Assembly (NCBI RefSeq): GCF_010093595.1
Contig: NW_022985437.1
Location: 193,484 to 257,483, forward strand
Origin: Mytilinidion resinicola
Lineage: Eukaryota > Ascomycota > Dothideomycetes > Mytilinidiales > Mytilinidiaceae
DNA: 64,000 nt
Direction: 5' to 3'
Below are positions 21,315-34,400 of this stretch, piece by piece. Numbering within the stretch: position 1 is the stretch's first letter; every line of letters starts with the position of its first letter. The notes below the pieces were generated by a model. That model was not told where the DNA came from. It was given only the letters and a program-made list of their open reading frames with translations, and did not search any database. The translations under genes and the position numbers were made by a program.

Positions 21315-23420
21315 TAGTACGTAGTCCCTATTGATTACAGAGTGGCTTGAGAGACAATTCTAAGAAAAAAAATCGGTTACATAATTGCGGGCAAATTGGA
21401 CGCCTCATTTTTTTATTCTACGCGGCATTGTTTGCCGAACCCCAGCCAGCCTCGCGAAAAGGCTAATCCGTGATCGACCTCAAGCTCCCTGCCAAGCCAA
21501 CGTCAGAAGCCGTTTTGTAGGTCGGCGGTGCAGCTCTGCGTGCATGCTGTGGGAAAGTGCGGAGGATCTCCCCCCCTTTCTTCTCTCGGAGGGTGGGACT
21601 CGGAACCAGTAAGGGGCCGTTTGCTCTGACTGGCCGATTTGCCTTGTAGGGCAAGACGCGGAAGCGAAAAAAGCTGTTGTGTGAGATTTTGAGAGCAAAT
21701 AGGGGACATGATCTGTCCCCGGGCGGCTATCGCAGCCTTCTTGTTCGTAGATCTGTGGGCCTGGGGATGGATTGGGGGGCGATGGAGCTAGTGATTTCTC
21801 CGTTTAACCCAAAAACCCTACGTAGTTACAGAGAAAACATGACGGTGGCGGTTTCTTTTTCTTATGTTTGGCTAGCTTAGCGGGTTCTCGGTAGGGTTTA
21901 ATCTGATTTTTTGTATTATTTGAGTTTTCTTAAGACACAACTCTGGGCTACCGGACCCCCCTGCCTGATACGATTGATGGGTGGCAAATATCTCCTGGGG
22001 AGTTGGCGTTGAATCGTGCAAGCCCCCGTCGGGGAAATCTTCCGTGGATGGATGCCCAAAAAAAGGCCGGCCAGCCAGCCAGCCAGCCAGATTTCCCCCC
22101 CCCGTGCTAGCCCTCCCAGCCGCATTGTAGATCCGCGTTGTCGCATGGGTACCTGTACAGTGGTGTGTCTGTATGTATCAAGTATCCCATCAAATCAAGC
22201 CATCGGGATAGTCGCCGGAGCCCCCTGTCCCGATTTCTTCCCCCCATGACATCTGTGCAAATGCAGGAGTGGTGTCGGTCGCCTAGATACTTTTTTTCTC
22301 CTTTCAGCCCTGTGTTTGCCCTGAAACCGGCCTCTCACTCACACACAGACAGACAGACACAAGGGTTATCGTCCCCCCATTTCCCCACCCAGGCACGGCG
22401 ATCAGGTACAGAGAGGTACAGGAGATTGTTCAGATGATGAAAAAGCGAGGCTGCGCGTAGCCGACAGCTAGAAACGTGGTTGTTCAAGGGCGGTTAAAAG
22501 ACTACGTACGAGGTACACACCATACACGCACGCACTCTCTTGTCAAAAGGTGCCCGAACCGAACACACCTGTGACACAGACTTGCCGAACCCAGTCCAAC
22601 CTGACCCAGCACCCCAGTCCCAGCCCACCCAGCAACACCCCCTCCTATTGCTCCCCCCCATCCCAGGCCCTTAAGAGCAAGTTCAATAAGGAGAAGAACA
22701 GAAAAACAATAGCAAGTAGGGAGGAGAATCTCGTGAGCCGCCTGCGAACCGAAGGCCCCCTTAGAAAAGGGGGACGAGGAGTTTGCGCGACCAGTAGTCA
22801 TTTCCGGGCTAAACTGAAGAATAGAGAAAAACACAAGGGTAGTAGACAAACGCTTGGATAACGTATGAGAAATGAACACGCCCGAAAAGAGGCGCTAAGA
22901 AGAGGAGATAGAAGATGGTTAGTAATAATAGAAGGCCCGCGTGAGCGGTTATTCGTCTTTTTTATAAGTGAAAATGGGAGCGTATAGGGGCACAAAGAGT
23001 GCTACTCCTAGCTGATTGAAAGGTCGACGAAAGAAAAGGCCTGGAAATAGTAAAACAGAAAAAATCAGACAAGAAAGTCCCATAAACCATGGCCATAACG
23101 TCCCAAAAAATGCCGCCCAAAGTGTTGCGAGGATGATGTGAATGATGCTGATGCTGCCGCTAACCGATGACCGTGGTGTGCGCCGTCAATGGTTATGATG
23201 GAATGATGCCAGCTCCAGATTTCCCAATGTCCAGCCGGTTGTAGATGTAGATGTAGATGAGATGTGTACCCGCGCTTCATGAATCCAAGCTCTTCCCAAC
23301 CCCGTTTCTCCTGAATTAACAAGAAAACCCAACCCGAACCCATGACCGAAAACCTAGAACGCGAGACGACCAGTCCAAGTAGGATCCCTAGTGATCTTCA
23401 GGGCTTTGTAGCATTCTCAG
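21315..23420. other. Intergenic, 2.1 kb, no gene seen
   Basis: It lies between two convergent genes and should hold both terminators. It contains a short (CCAG)n tract at about 22067-22090, a CAGA-type tract near 22340-22362 and several A- or C-homopolymers. Open frames are short and in conflicting phases. Confidence 0.4.
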
Positions 23421-25146
23421 CTACTCCACCTTCCTCACAGCATACTCTTGCTCAGGAATGCGATGCAGTCCCCCCGGCAAATGCTCTCCCTGCCGCTGTA
23501 ACTTTAGCTTCTCCATCAGCTTGCCAATGGTCATGTAATCCTGAGGCTCTACAAAGCCGGTTGGCTGGTGCTGGAAGAAATTCATGACAAGCTCAAGAGC
23601 CCGACGAGCGTCTTCTTGGGAAGGTGAAACCGGTGAATTATTCTCCGTGCTCATCGGAGAGGAATGCTGTCTCTGCTGCCCAACTGGGGGTACAGCTGGC
23701 ACTGGTGGAGGCTGCATGGAACTGGTCACAATCTGTGACTGCGATGTCTGCATCGTATCATCCATGCCGCTAAGCGATTGCATCTCCGACAAGGGAGATT
23801 CCAGTGCAGTGCTGTTGAGAAATTTGGGAGTCATTGGTTCCGACGACGGTGGCGGTGACATATACTGCTCCACACCGATGAGCATCGGGAAGGTCTGGCT
23901 TCGAGGTCGCTGGAAATTACCGCTTCCTGGCTGGCCTCTCGCCTGTTGCGAAGGCATAAAAGGGCTTGGTCCACATGCCGAGTCCGGAGTGAAGAACGGT
24001 GAAGTTGGGCTGGTAGGTCCAGCCGAGAAGGATGACGGAGCAGTGTCAGTGAAAACACTCGACAGAGACGTAGTGCTCTGGGAATGGAATGGTCGGTGGC
24101 TGTTCGTGTAATCAATAAAGCTATCGGGGCTGTCTGTTTTCAAGTTCTCCTGGCTTTTTGATGCTGACATGGTGAGAGGCGAAGGCGCCCCGCTCGGCGA
24201 TACTGGAGAGATGCCACTGGGCGTTTGCGAACTCGACGGTGGGTTTGAATGGCCTTCTGATTCTTCCGCGATTGAGTTCTTTCGAGACTTCGCACCCATG
24301 AGATTGTTCTTTTGCTTGAACTTCTCAAGCCAGCTGGTACTGTTTGCCTTGAGATGGCTGTCCGAGTTGCCGACTGTCGTCGCAAAGAATCGCGCCTTCT
24401 CCCTTATCATAGCATCGTTCAAAGGGAAGCCTTGTTTCTGGTGATTCCGGGCCCAGTTGGACAGGGCCCTTTCAATGTCTGGAAACTTGCCTTTGGATCT
24501 CTTCACGGGCGAGCGGCTGCCGTCGTCCTGGTAGAGATATTTCTCCTTCTGGCGCAGGACTTTGGACACAGTACTATACAGCGCAATCAACAAATGTAAC
24601 ACCGTTAGAGTAGCAGTTCAAGTACCTTCTTTCGACACCGAACATGGCTGTCCTTCTGTCAGCTCCGATGACAGTACAAGATGATGGGAACTTACCTCCA
24701 ATCTCCGTTTGCTTCACCGTTGGGTGCTCTTCATGATAGAGGCACATTCGCCTCCGGTCCGAGTCGGTCAGAGTCTTCCTCGGAGTCGACGTACTGTGCG
24801 AGCGGGTCGACGTCGCCGAGACAGGCGTCGCCGATGCAGGCGTGACGGGGACGGGCGCGGTGGGATAGACTGGGGCGACATAGCTCGAGTTGCTCGTCAA
24901 CATGCTCGGCCATTGAGGCATGATCAAGGGCTGCAGCTGCTGGTGCGTCGTCCTGGGCGGATGCATCTGGTGGGCCGAATACATGGGCTCCATGGGCAGC
25001 GGGGTGAAGGCGAAGCCATTGTACTCCTGGACGGGCGACTGGTGCTGCGAGTGGGTGAAGGCATTGGAGTCGACCCACTGCGTATTGGGGTCGTGGTAGC
25101 CCGGCTCCTGATGGTGTTGCTCGTGCTCCATTCCCATCTGGCTCAT
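23421..25146 (-). CDS. CENP-B-type helix-turn-helix DNA-binding protein
   Basis: Three exons: 25146-24696, a 22-nt microexon 24647-24626, and 24573-23421, giving 541 aa. Residues about 125-175 form the first HTH (CLYHEEHPTVKQTEIG, then AMFGVERSTVSKVLRQKEKY); the microexon encodes its recognition turn (AMFGVERS). The second, CENP-B-like HTH follows (GKFPDIERALSNWARNHQKQ, GFPLNDAMIREKARFFATTV, WLEKFKQKNNLMG). The N-terminus is Gln/His/Pro-rich and the C-terminal half is Ser/Pro-rich, as in activators. The last 60 residues (ARRALELVMNFFQHQP ... IGKLMEKLKLQRQ) look like a conserved regulatory helix pair. There is no DDE nuclease domain, so this is a regulator, not a transposase. Target genes are unknown. 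Confidence 0.87.
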
Positions 25147-26970
25147 GTCGGCAGCAGGCTCAATGCAAGATTGCGCGCGGTCGACCGTGCTATCTGGGAG
25201 TCCGTGTCTAGATGTCTGGCAATGGGGGTGGCAAGGCGGGCATTTGCGCCCAACGGTCGTGTTCCTGGGCTAGAGGGAGCTCGTTGTCGGCAGCGTGCAT
25301 GCATGCATGAGAAGGTGCTGTTCCTGACGAAGCGAAACGCACAAGTACCACGCGGAGGGGGCAGGTGGATGGGTGGGCGACACGGCGGGAAACGAAACGA
25401 GGCTCGGGCCGGCTGGGGGCAACGCAGTCCTTTAGCAGCACGGGCAGCACGGGCAGCACTGGCAGGGCAGCAGCAGGTGCGACGGCGGAGACTCTGGGAG
25501 CAGACGATGCAGGACGGCGGAGCGTAGCGGGCGGCGAGGTAGCTCTGGCGGGACGGGCGAAGCGGGAGGGACCGTCAGGGAGATGCGCAGCGAGAGCACC
25601 GTTTCGAGCGCGCAACAGCCCCGTCCACGACGCCGCGAGCGAGCCGTGGCCGCGACAGGGCGCATGCTCGCATGGAGCAACGGCTCCGTCTGGGGAGGGT
25701 GTGCACGGCGCCGAGGGTGGCAGCTCGCACCGCCCTGGACCGCCAGGAAACCGGCCGCGAGATGGGCCTCGCGCCGAAGCGACGCTGGGCAGACGGGCCA
25801 TAGACCGGCGGCCGCCATGGTGGAGCCAGCGCCCGCAGCGACAAATCGGGAGCCCAGGCGGATGGGGGCACTGGGGGCACTCGGGGCCTGTCTGCGCGGC
25901 CACAGCTGCCGCTGCTCACCAGCACGGCATCCCCCAAGCATCCCGCAACGTGCACCACGGCCCCAGCGCGGCCGCCGTCCCTGGCCTGCCGGCGACTGGT
26001 CACGGCGTCCCCTGGGCCTCGATAGTGCGCGCGCCGGGCTGGGTGCGTCGTCGCCAATGGCGCCTCGCTGGCCAGGCACCGCGACGCCGCCACGGGCATG
26101 GCCAGGCGTGGAGGCACGCAGGCACGCAGGCACGCAGGCACGCTTGCACACTTGCACGCGTGCTGGAGTGCGAGTGCTGGGGCGGCCGGGGCTGCTCGAG
26201 CATCGTTCGAAGCGGCGTCTGCGGGCTGAAACGCATGCCGACCTCGCTGCGTCTTGGCCGTCGAAGCCACCGAGACATTTTAGGTTTGAGCACCAGACGG
26301 GGACTTGGGCGGCCACTCACACGCGCGCCCTCGGGCGGAGACGACGGGGAGCACCTGGCGAGCCCCCATTTAGCGCTCGGCCACACCAACGAGGCGCTGC
26401 GCCAGGCCTGTCATGCTAACTCTCCGACGAAAACTGCCCCCGCCAGCCAATCAGTCGTGCGAACCGGGGAAAAGGGCGTGAAGGCGATCGACGCATTTTC
26501 TGCATTTCCGAAATAGCACTCGAAAAACAATAATGCCTGAGACGGTCCCACTCTCGCCTCCACTTTCGAGACACCCGCCCGTGTGGGCAACCAGCCTCCG
26601 GACACGCTTCAATGCATTTCCTATTGCGGCCGCCGCTGCCCGTTTGCTGGCTGATCGAGCGAGGCCGTTGCCCGTATCGTGCGGGACCGACGGATCAGCC
26701 AACGAGCTGGCCCAGAGCCGATCCGCGTGCACGCTGCGCCGGCCGAAAAGAGCGTGCTGGTGCGAATGCGATGCCATTGGTGCCGCCGCCGACCACTCCT
26801 CCACCTTTGCTTGCCAGTGCCAGGGGTCCTCGAGACTCGAGCTCCCTCGTGACGCAGGCAGGTACTGATACGAGAATGAGACACTCGATAGCCTTCTTCA
26901 AGTCAGTCCATCGCGCCGCTAGCAAAGCGCTCTTCTGGCAGCCCGCGATGGGCGCCGCGAGTCGCGCTCT
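25147..26970. other. Intergenic, very GC-rich, no gene seen
   Basis: Upstream region of the HTH gene and 3' flank of Rbg1. Long frames open on both strands simultaneously (25365-26516 plus; 25432-26316 minus) with Arg/Ala/Pro-rich products lacking domains, so I treat them as artefacts. It includes short tandem tracts: GGCAGCACG-like near 25440-25470 and an 8-mer ggcacgca run at about 26112-26142. Confidence 0.45.
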
Positions 26971-28619
26971 TCAGCGTTTGACGATCGTTACTGGTTGCGC
27001 GTCCCGTTAGCTAAGAGATAGACCGAGATAGCCTGCGTTGGTGTTTGACTTACTGATGTCCTCATCCGCAAGCTCATGGGCCAGTCCCACCCGCTGCGGC
27101 TGGTGCTTGACCGACTTGCCGTACACTATTGCGTGCTTGAACGTGTCGAGGATCGTCTTGTGGATCGAATTACACTGCAGATGTCAGTCGAAACTGTTGC
27201 TTCCTCCCGGACCGAGGGAAACTAACGAAATCCTCTACGGTGCAGCCCGTGGACCGCAGCACCACTGGAGCAGAATAGTCGGGCATCTTCCCCTTTGGCT
27301 TCGTATAGATCCGGCGCAAGTTCAGCTTCTCCCACATCTGCTCCATCAATTCATCCACGTTCCACCCGTGCTCTGCGCTGATCGGGCAGGCGTTCGGGAT
27401 GCGGTATAGCAGATCGAGCTCCTCGATAGAGATTGCATCGATCTTGTTCAGCGCATAGATCACTGGAATGTAGCTTCTGCTTTTGGCCTCGAGAACATCG
27501 ATCAAATCATCGACCGTCGCATCACAACGGATCGCTATGTCGGCCGACCCAATTCGATACTCAGACATGACCGCTTTGATTTCCTGGAAGGCATGTTAGA
27601 TTGGGTATGGATCCATAGGAGGGAGACAAGACGAATGGCACCCACGTCGTGGTCGATATGCGTCAGCTGGACGGTACTGGTGATGTTGATGCCGCCTTTG
27701 TCCTTCTTTTTGAAGTGGATGTTTGGAGGTGACTTGTTGATTCTGATCCCAAAGCCTTCCAGTTCGGCCTCGATGATGCGCTTGTCAGTAAGCGGTTTGT
27801 TGACGTCCAGCACGATGAAGATCAGATTGCACGTCTTTGCAACTGCAATAACCTGTCGACCGCGACCTTTGCCGTCCTTTGCACCTTGGATGATACCGGG
27901 AAGATCGAGCATCTGGATCTTGGCGCCATTGTACAGGACCTGGCCTGGCACGGTCGTGAGCTATACACTGTCAGCGATGGAAATACATGGGGGTCATGAT
28001 GGATGCGGTACAGTTGTGAACTCGTACGCAGCAGCTACAATCTGTTAACATGTTTGGTTGAACGGTTTGCGAGCGTCAGGCAACTTACCTTCCGAATGTT
28101 GGCCGGTCAATCTACTCATCAACGTGCTCTTTCCCACGGAGGGAAATCCGATGAAGCCACTAATTCTAGGTCAGCATTATTCGAAACAGCAGAGCCCATG
28201 CTAGGTAAACTTACACGCTGGCAACGCCGGTTCTCGCAACATCGAAGCCAACTGTATAATCGGTGAGACACTGCTCTTGTCCGAGCTAGGAGCCGCAACA
28301 TACCACCCGCTCCTCCTCCACTAGACGTCGGGGTCAGCAGCTCGCGTTTGAGCTTCGCAAGCTTTGCCTTCAGCATTCCTGTTCCCTCAATTTAGATCGT
28401 GATCGACGGAGGCTCCCGGGATGTGGCGAACCAAGATGGAAGGACGTCGCCTTGTTCTTTTGCGTCTTGGCCATCTAAATCAAGGTCAAACGGGCGATTC
28501 TAGTGGGTATTGGGAGGGGCTCACTTCGGCCTCAATGTCTTTGATCTATGAGATGGCATGTTAGTGATGAAGTGCAGATATTGCTCGAGGCATCGTACCT
28601 TATCCACGGTGGTCGACAT
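26971..28619 (-). CDS. rbg1: DRG-family GTPase Rbg1/DRG1
   Basis: Eleven exons: 28619-28599, 28545-28525, 28474-28432, 28378-28304, 28251-28215, 28159-28089, 28034-28012, 27960-27646, 27583-27227, 27174-27054 and 26990-26971. They give 367 aa, exactly the usual DRG1 length. Recognisable blocks in order: MSTTVDKIKDIEAEMAKTQK; G1 GFPSVGKST; switch region [15 protein letters not shown]3 [20 protein letters not shown]4 NKID; C-terminal TGS domain ([13 protein letters not shown] ... [20 protein letters not shown]); end DEDIITIVKR. DRG1 associates with translating ribosomes, with a DFRP partner, and relieves stalling. Five exons are 20-43 nt and all ten introns are about 50 nt, unusually intron-dense for this window. 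All junctions keep frame. Confidence 0.96.
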
Positions 28620-29256
28620 GATGAAGGATGAGCGACACTGATCTCAGCGGCGTGCTGTGTGTGTAGCGGTCTCTCGTGGATCAGGATTGCGAAGTTGAAA
28701 GTGGCTTCTTGGTGATCGGCCTGGCTTTTTTTGAGGCGGAAGTGACGAAGATGGCGGGGTACGGAGAAACAAGTCGCCGGCGAGGCTGAGATTCAACGTC
28801 GGCGACTTGCGAGGCCACTCACGAAAGCCCGATGCCAGCCGCGAGGCATGACACAACCAGCGCGCTTGCTGCAAATCCCGCCGGCCTCGCTGTCACGGAT
28901 TCGCAACACCTCCGTTGCCGTCGTGGTTCCGGTGCTCGCTCGCTATCGCTATTGTCTGACCTTCGAACTCCGCTAGCACAACCTGGCTTGTTCGCGTTTT
29001 GTCCCTTTGTATAAAGCCAATACCCTAGCTGCTGTCGGCCCCTTCCTCTCTAGCGGGCTTACTCAGCACCTTGTGTATAGTTAACTATCTTTCCTCCTTC
29101 CGCTCAATAGCGAGCTTCCTCACCATCATCATTACAGCTTTTGGCTACACACCTTGTCTTGATCCGCTTCCCTCTGACTGTCGCTCACTGCACAAATTGC
29201 TGCATATCTGCTCAACATATCCAATTCAAACAACGTGTTCAATCTTTGCAACCATC
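28620..29256. promoter_or_regulatory. Divergent intergenic region of rbg1 and cysteine dioxygenase
   Basis: 640 bp between divergent start codons; it must contain both promoters. Pyrimidine-rich leader sequence precedes 29257. No distinctive operator is seen. Confidence 0.4.
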
Positions 29257-30058
29257 ATGCCTGCCCTTGCGAGAGACGTCCTGTTCGGCCCTACCTCCAG
29301 CCCTGCTAAGCAGCCCGACAACTTCCATGTCCTCGTGCAGAAGCTCAGTAAAGTTCTGGGCCCCAGCTCCGGTATCGATTCCAAAGACGTCGACCCCCAG
29401 GAGCTCCAGGCGCTGATGGATGAATACGTGTCCAATCCGTCAGAGTGGAAAGATTACGCCCTTGACGATTTGTCCAGGCCGTACACTAGAAATCTTGTAG
29501 ACCGAGGAAACGGGAAGAGCAATCTGGTAGGCCTCTAGTGAGCGTGTTGCGGAAGCTTTACTGACCCACTTAGCTCATTTTAGTCTGGACACCAGGCAAA
29601 GGAAGCCCCATTCACGAGTAGGTGTAACTCTAAAAGAACTGCCAAGGTCACTACTAACAACGATCAAGCCATGCAAACGCCCACTGCATCATGAAGGTCC
29701 TAAAAGGGCAGCTCCAAGAAACCCTCTTCGACTGGCCGGACAAGCTCGCCCTCAATAACGGCCAACCCTCGCCCCTAAACGTCAAAAGAGACACGATATA
29801 CCAAGAGAACGAAGTTACATATATGTCGGACACACTCGGCCTACACAAGGTCCAAAATCCGGACCCAAATGAGATTGCAGTCTCACTACATCGTAGGTGT
29901 TTGGAAGTTTGATATTCACATACAGCACGCTAACAGTGATAGTGTATACCCCTCCCAATGCCGCCGTATACGGATGCCACACCTTCGACCCCAGCACCGG
30001 TTCAGCCGTCCACGTCAAACAATGCAATTTCTTTTCCGATCGAGGCCAGAGGATCTGA
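29257..30058 (+). CDS. Cysteine dioxygenase
   Basis: Exons 29257-29526, 29574-29617, 29669-29892 and 29943-30058 give 217 aa. The cupin iron site is complete: His104 and His106 in GSPIHDHANAHC, and His164 in [10 protein letters not shown]. The residues that form the Cys-Tyr cofactor in animal enzymes are both present (Cys111; Tyr181 in SLHLYTPP). The product oxidises cytosolic L-cysteine to cysteine sulfinate, the first step to taurine or sulfite and a route of cysteine detoxification linked to sulfite efflux in fungi. Introns are 47-51 nt and frame-preserving. I chose the ATG at 29257 (accatcATGcc); the frame is open upstream but looks like leader. Confidence 0.94.
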
Positions 30059-31486
30059 GCCTCGTTCCTTCGGCGTCACCCTTTTCCCGTTTCAAGCTGT
30101 TAGCGTAGCGAGATTCCTTCACAAGCGTATCCTTCCAGCATTCGTAGGTTCCACTCAAATGACATGATCATGAGGCATTTAGTTTCTTTTTTTTTTCTGA
30201 CATGGTCTGGTTCATCGTCCTTGGCGTACCTAGTTTCATTTCCAAGCATTCGGAAGAGGTTTGATAGCATTAGCTCCATTTCCCTTTGCGGCGCAGAACC
30301 TTCGCTTTGCTTTTAATACACCCTCTCTCCACATCCAACTTCCAATTTACCAGCTTCTCAATCCTTGCAAAGCTATCGTTGTCGATCGTGGATGAAGCTT
30401 CCAGTGTCCCTTGCATCGCACTTCTGCAAGCCACTTGCACAGCCCATATTCCGAATACCTCGGACCCTCCGTCACATGACCGAATATTCATGCGTGGCTG
30501 CGGCAAAGCCGTCTCAGGGATTGTTCCGCGGTAACACTTCCGAGTAACCGAGCCCCCTGTCGTTTCGTTTATTTCTGCAAGGAGGCTGCGGCGAGGGATG
30601 AAGAGCTCAAGGGCCCCTTGAATACAGATATGATTTTATTTTCGGTATACGAACTGATGAAGTGACGGCAAGCGGACATGTAATGGTTCCAGACCAGGGG
30701 GGCAAGATATCCTAGCAATAGCTCTTCATTCAAAGAGGAAAAAGCAACCACAACAGGTAGACGCGGCATGTCCAATGCCCTTCTAAAGACTATCTCACTC
30801 AGTCAATTCTTTGAATACCTTCATCCAACCTGCGCAATTCCTTCCTCGAAGCACTCTAATAGCTTCACATTACCATGAACCTATTTTCCTAACTTCAGGT
30901 CTGGATTCGTAAGGTGAGAAGTGACAACACCGTGTCGACCCAACGTCTACGCCACAGCTACCAAACAATTGGTCACTCGGTTTGATATGTAACTTTATGC
31001 AACTTTACTCCCCAGCCAGGCCCAGACAATGTGCTGGAACGTCGCCCAAGGTCGTGGACATATAGCAGAGGTGAGTAACAACAAGGAGTCACAGATGTGA
31101 CCGCATGAATGGGATCCAAACAGACGCGGCGGGTGCCTCCTCATAATTCCTTCTTCTACCCCGAGTAAATAGGCGAATCTGTAAGTGCGAAAAGAACACA
31201 CCGATCAATGTGAAAACAATCTACCACGTCGGTCATGTTATTCAATTTACCTCACTTGCTCCACTCTATACAAGCGCCACGCGCCGATTACTGTAATTTC
31301 ATCCGAATTGAAGGGTATATGTACGACACGGGGCATTCCCCCATCCCCATAAAACATACTTCTCACCCGCTTCCAATGCAAAAATCGTGACCACGAAAAA
31401 CAAAAAAAGTACGCCCATGCATCCGTCGTATGCTGCGAAGGCTGAAAACCAAGGCCATTTAAACGCCCAAGCACGTGAACCAGGGA
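30059..31486. other. Intergenic between convergent genes, no gene seen
   Basis: 1.4 kb with only short frames. It should hold the terminators of cysteine dioxygenase and the GT90 gene. A T-run at 30187-30196 lies just beyond the cysteine dioxygenase stop. Confidence 0.4.
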
Positions 31487-34400
31487 TCAAGGTCCTGCAT
31501 ATCCTATCGATTCCCTATCGTCATCGATGAGTCTTCCGTACCTGCGTTATGTCAATAAGTGGCTCGAATGAGAAGCTTGCGCAGAGATGTGGGGCAGTAG
31601 GACTTACTCTAACAACAACCGGAAGAACCACACTTCGAAATCGCTGTTCCGTAGCACCTTGTTCGCCCACTCGCGTCCAGCCATGGCCAGCTTCTCAGCC
31701 TGCTTCTGGCCCTCTTCTTCACCCGACATATACCGCACAGCCTCCAGATGCTCATCTCCCCTAAGCGATAACGGGACGTAGTGCACCCAAGGTTTCAGCC
31801 ACTCCTTATGCCATTCCTGGAAGATAGCCATCTTGTACACCAAGCTCTTGCTTTTCAAGAAGGCGTAGAAACGGCCACTAAAAGCGTTGCCATCCATGTC
31901 GAGGAGATGTCTCCATTGCCAGGCGTCCTGTCCATCGACACGGTCCACAACCTCGAAGAACTCTTTCTGTGCATCGCAGTCTCCTTCGTCGCACTGGCCC
32001 AGATAGGAGAATTTGACGTCGATGACATCTTTGAAGTCGTCACGCGGAACCTCTTTGACCTGCCAATCTGGCGGGGTAGCTTGGCCTCGATTGACCATAA
32101 TCTTTGCGGTGTCAGGCGCATTCAGGCGCTGAACGATGTGCTGCCGGTGCTGTCGCCTCCAACCTCCGTTTCGACTGAACCCACCGGTCGTCGATCCGCG
32201 CCAATAGAGACTGTCAGTCTTGTTCTCCCAGGTCGTATCGCGAGTCTCGTCATACCCCACTCTTGTATCCCAGTACCAAGGACTGGGGTACAAGATATCT
32301 TGGTATGACGATACTTTGGACTGTGAGAAGATCGGGATCAAGTCATGAACAATGTTGTAGGCGTTAGGACGCTCAAAGAAGCCGAAGGTATGGCGTAGCG
32401 AAGGCGAGTTGCAAATGTCGCCAAAAGCAGAAGTATTGTAGACAAAGCCCAGAGAGGTAGCCGCATACGAAGTGAGATTATCAGCAGTGTGATCTTCATA
32501 GCTCCTGGAAGGACTCTCTGGAGAACAAGACATGCGCGAATGTGTCCAGGTCTGCTGGTGTGCAAATTTGTTGAAGCGGGTAGTCTTGACGTCGTCGAAT
32601 CGTTTGCCGTCATTCATATCTTTTGGCCGGGTGGAGAATGTGTTCCTCGGTGTACGGTTCCCGAAAGCTGCAGGCATGCTCTGATCTCTTGCAACTTGGA
32701 TCATTCGGGACAGCTGATCATGCGGCACTACCACACGAGGTTCGTCGTGGATGTTGAAGGCCAGATCCATATCAGGCAAAAATTCCATGAATTGGTTCAT
32801 CATGCCAACTGTAGCTTTTTGTTGCCATTCAGGGCCACCTTCGACTTTGACCGTGACTCCGTCCCGGATCAAAATACCGATCAATGCGTTCTCCTCGGCC
32901 CCCAAAGCCTCTCTTACCCGAGCCCTAATAGTCGATGGCTTCAGCGCCCAGAACGGGAGAAGCGATTCTTGAATTGTGTCAAACTCGTCAATCAGCTCAA
33001 CTCCGGACCTCTGCGCAAACTCGTACCAACGGTCGAAGTTTGGCGGAGGTGGAACTCCATATCTACGCCGATATTCTGTGACTGCTGCCGCCAGGGATTT
33101 CGATTGTCGGTCTTGTAGATCCTGAAAGTCCTTTTCTGCCGATTTGATGAGCTGGTCAATCGGATGGCCAATTTTGGTGTCCAGAGGAATTGGCCCGAGC
33201 GGTGATTCGGGAGGCAAGTCAAACACAGTCTTTAGTGGGTCCGTAGAGTCCCCTGATCTGAACGCAGCATTACTGTAGAGGCCCTTCGCAAGGAAGACGA
33301 GAAGAGACACCGATATGAGCAAGAAGAGGAGGCGTCTAGCTCGCATCGTCATTCTACGATCGATGGACACGTTTGATGAAGACGATGGATCGAACAGGAA
33401 CAAGATCGCCGTGACCCCAAATATAATCGTGAACCAGACGCCTGAAAATGATGCTCCCACATGCAAGCGGGCAATGAGGCAAGAGCTCACAGCGATGAAA
33501 GCTGTCCGAAGAGCTCCTTGGTGATGAAGCTACAAGCAGTCCACGAGTGTTAGCGAACTTCGTTAAAAGCTAGAAAAAAGAGAGTTCTTGTCACTAGTAG
33601 CAAACAACCTAGAGGAACCGAGAGTAGATCGTGAGTCCCCCGCTATTGTGTTCCGGGCACGAGGTAGCACCGCCGCACTGGGCATCATGGAGGCATTGCG
33701 AGCCACACATGGTTTTAGAAGAAGAAGAGGTCAGCATACCGTTACAAACAATAGAAAAGTCTTGAGCGCATTGACGGTGATCATGAGCAGACATTGTCGT
33801 ATAATTAGCCCGGGAGTTTGGACTCCCCTCCAATCTTCACGGCCTCCTTTCAAGTCCCAGATGTCAGGACTCCATGTCAAAACGTCTGTCCTGAAATCTT
33901 CCATTACGAAGGTTGCGATGCCGGTTATTACGGCCATGACAATTGCGACATCTCTCAACGATGTCAAGTAATGACTCTGCCTCGCGCCACTCATAGATTC
34001 TCGCCTTGAAAAAGAGCCATTAGCAGAGACAAAGCCTCTACTACTAGCCTTTTCAGCATCTTTCGTGCTAGTTATGGCATTTTCAAAGAAGACCAGGCCC
34101 GTGGCTGTGAATATAACGGTACTCAATCCAAGAGCAGACGTGGGGGCCGTGTTGTAGGGAGTGCGGAGCACAATAGCAGCAGTTACTGTAATTACGAAAA
34201 TCAGGCGCGAAGACCCGGCACCGGTGCTCTTATCTGTGCCGGATTGACTGTCAATCGTATGGTCTCCGAGAGGGATGAAGGCGGGGACAATTCCAGTCTT
34301 AGTCCATAGGTCGGTCTCGAGTAGAAAGTAGACAACGCCGGGAAGAAAGGCCTGGACATTGAATTAGCAAGCGGAATGCAGAGAGCGAAAGTGTCGCCAA

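Noticed and set aside
23421..25146. Reading the CENP-B-type gene as a pogo/Tc1 transposase
   Set aside because: There is no DDE catalytic region and no flanking terminal inverted repeats; the C-terminal half is Ser/Pro-rich as in regulators.
25365..26516. 383-codon open frame on plus, with 294- and 231-codon frames opposite
   Set aside because: Simultaneous openness of many frames is expected from very high GC. The products are low-complexity and unlike any protein.
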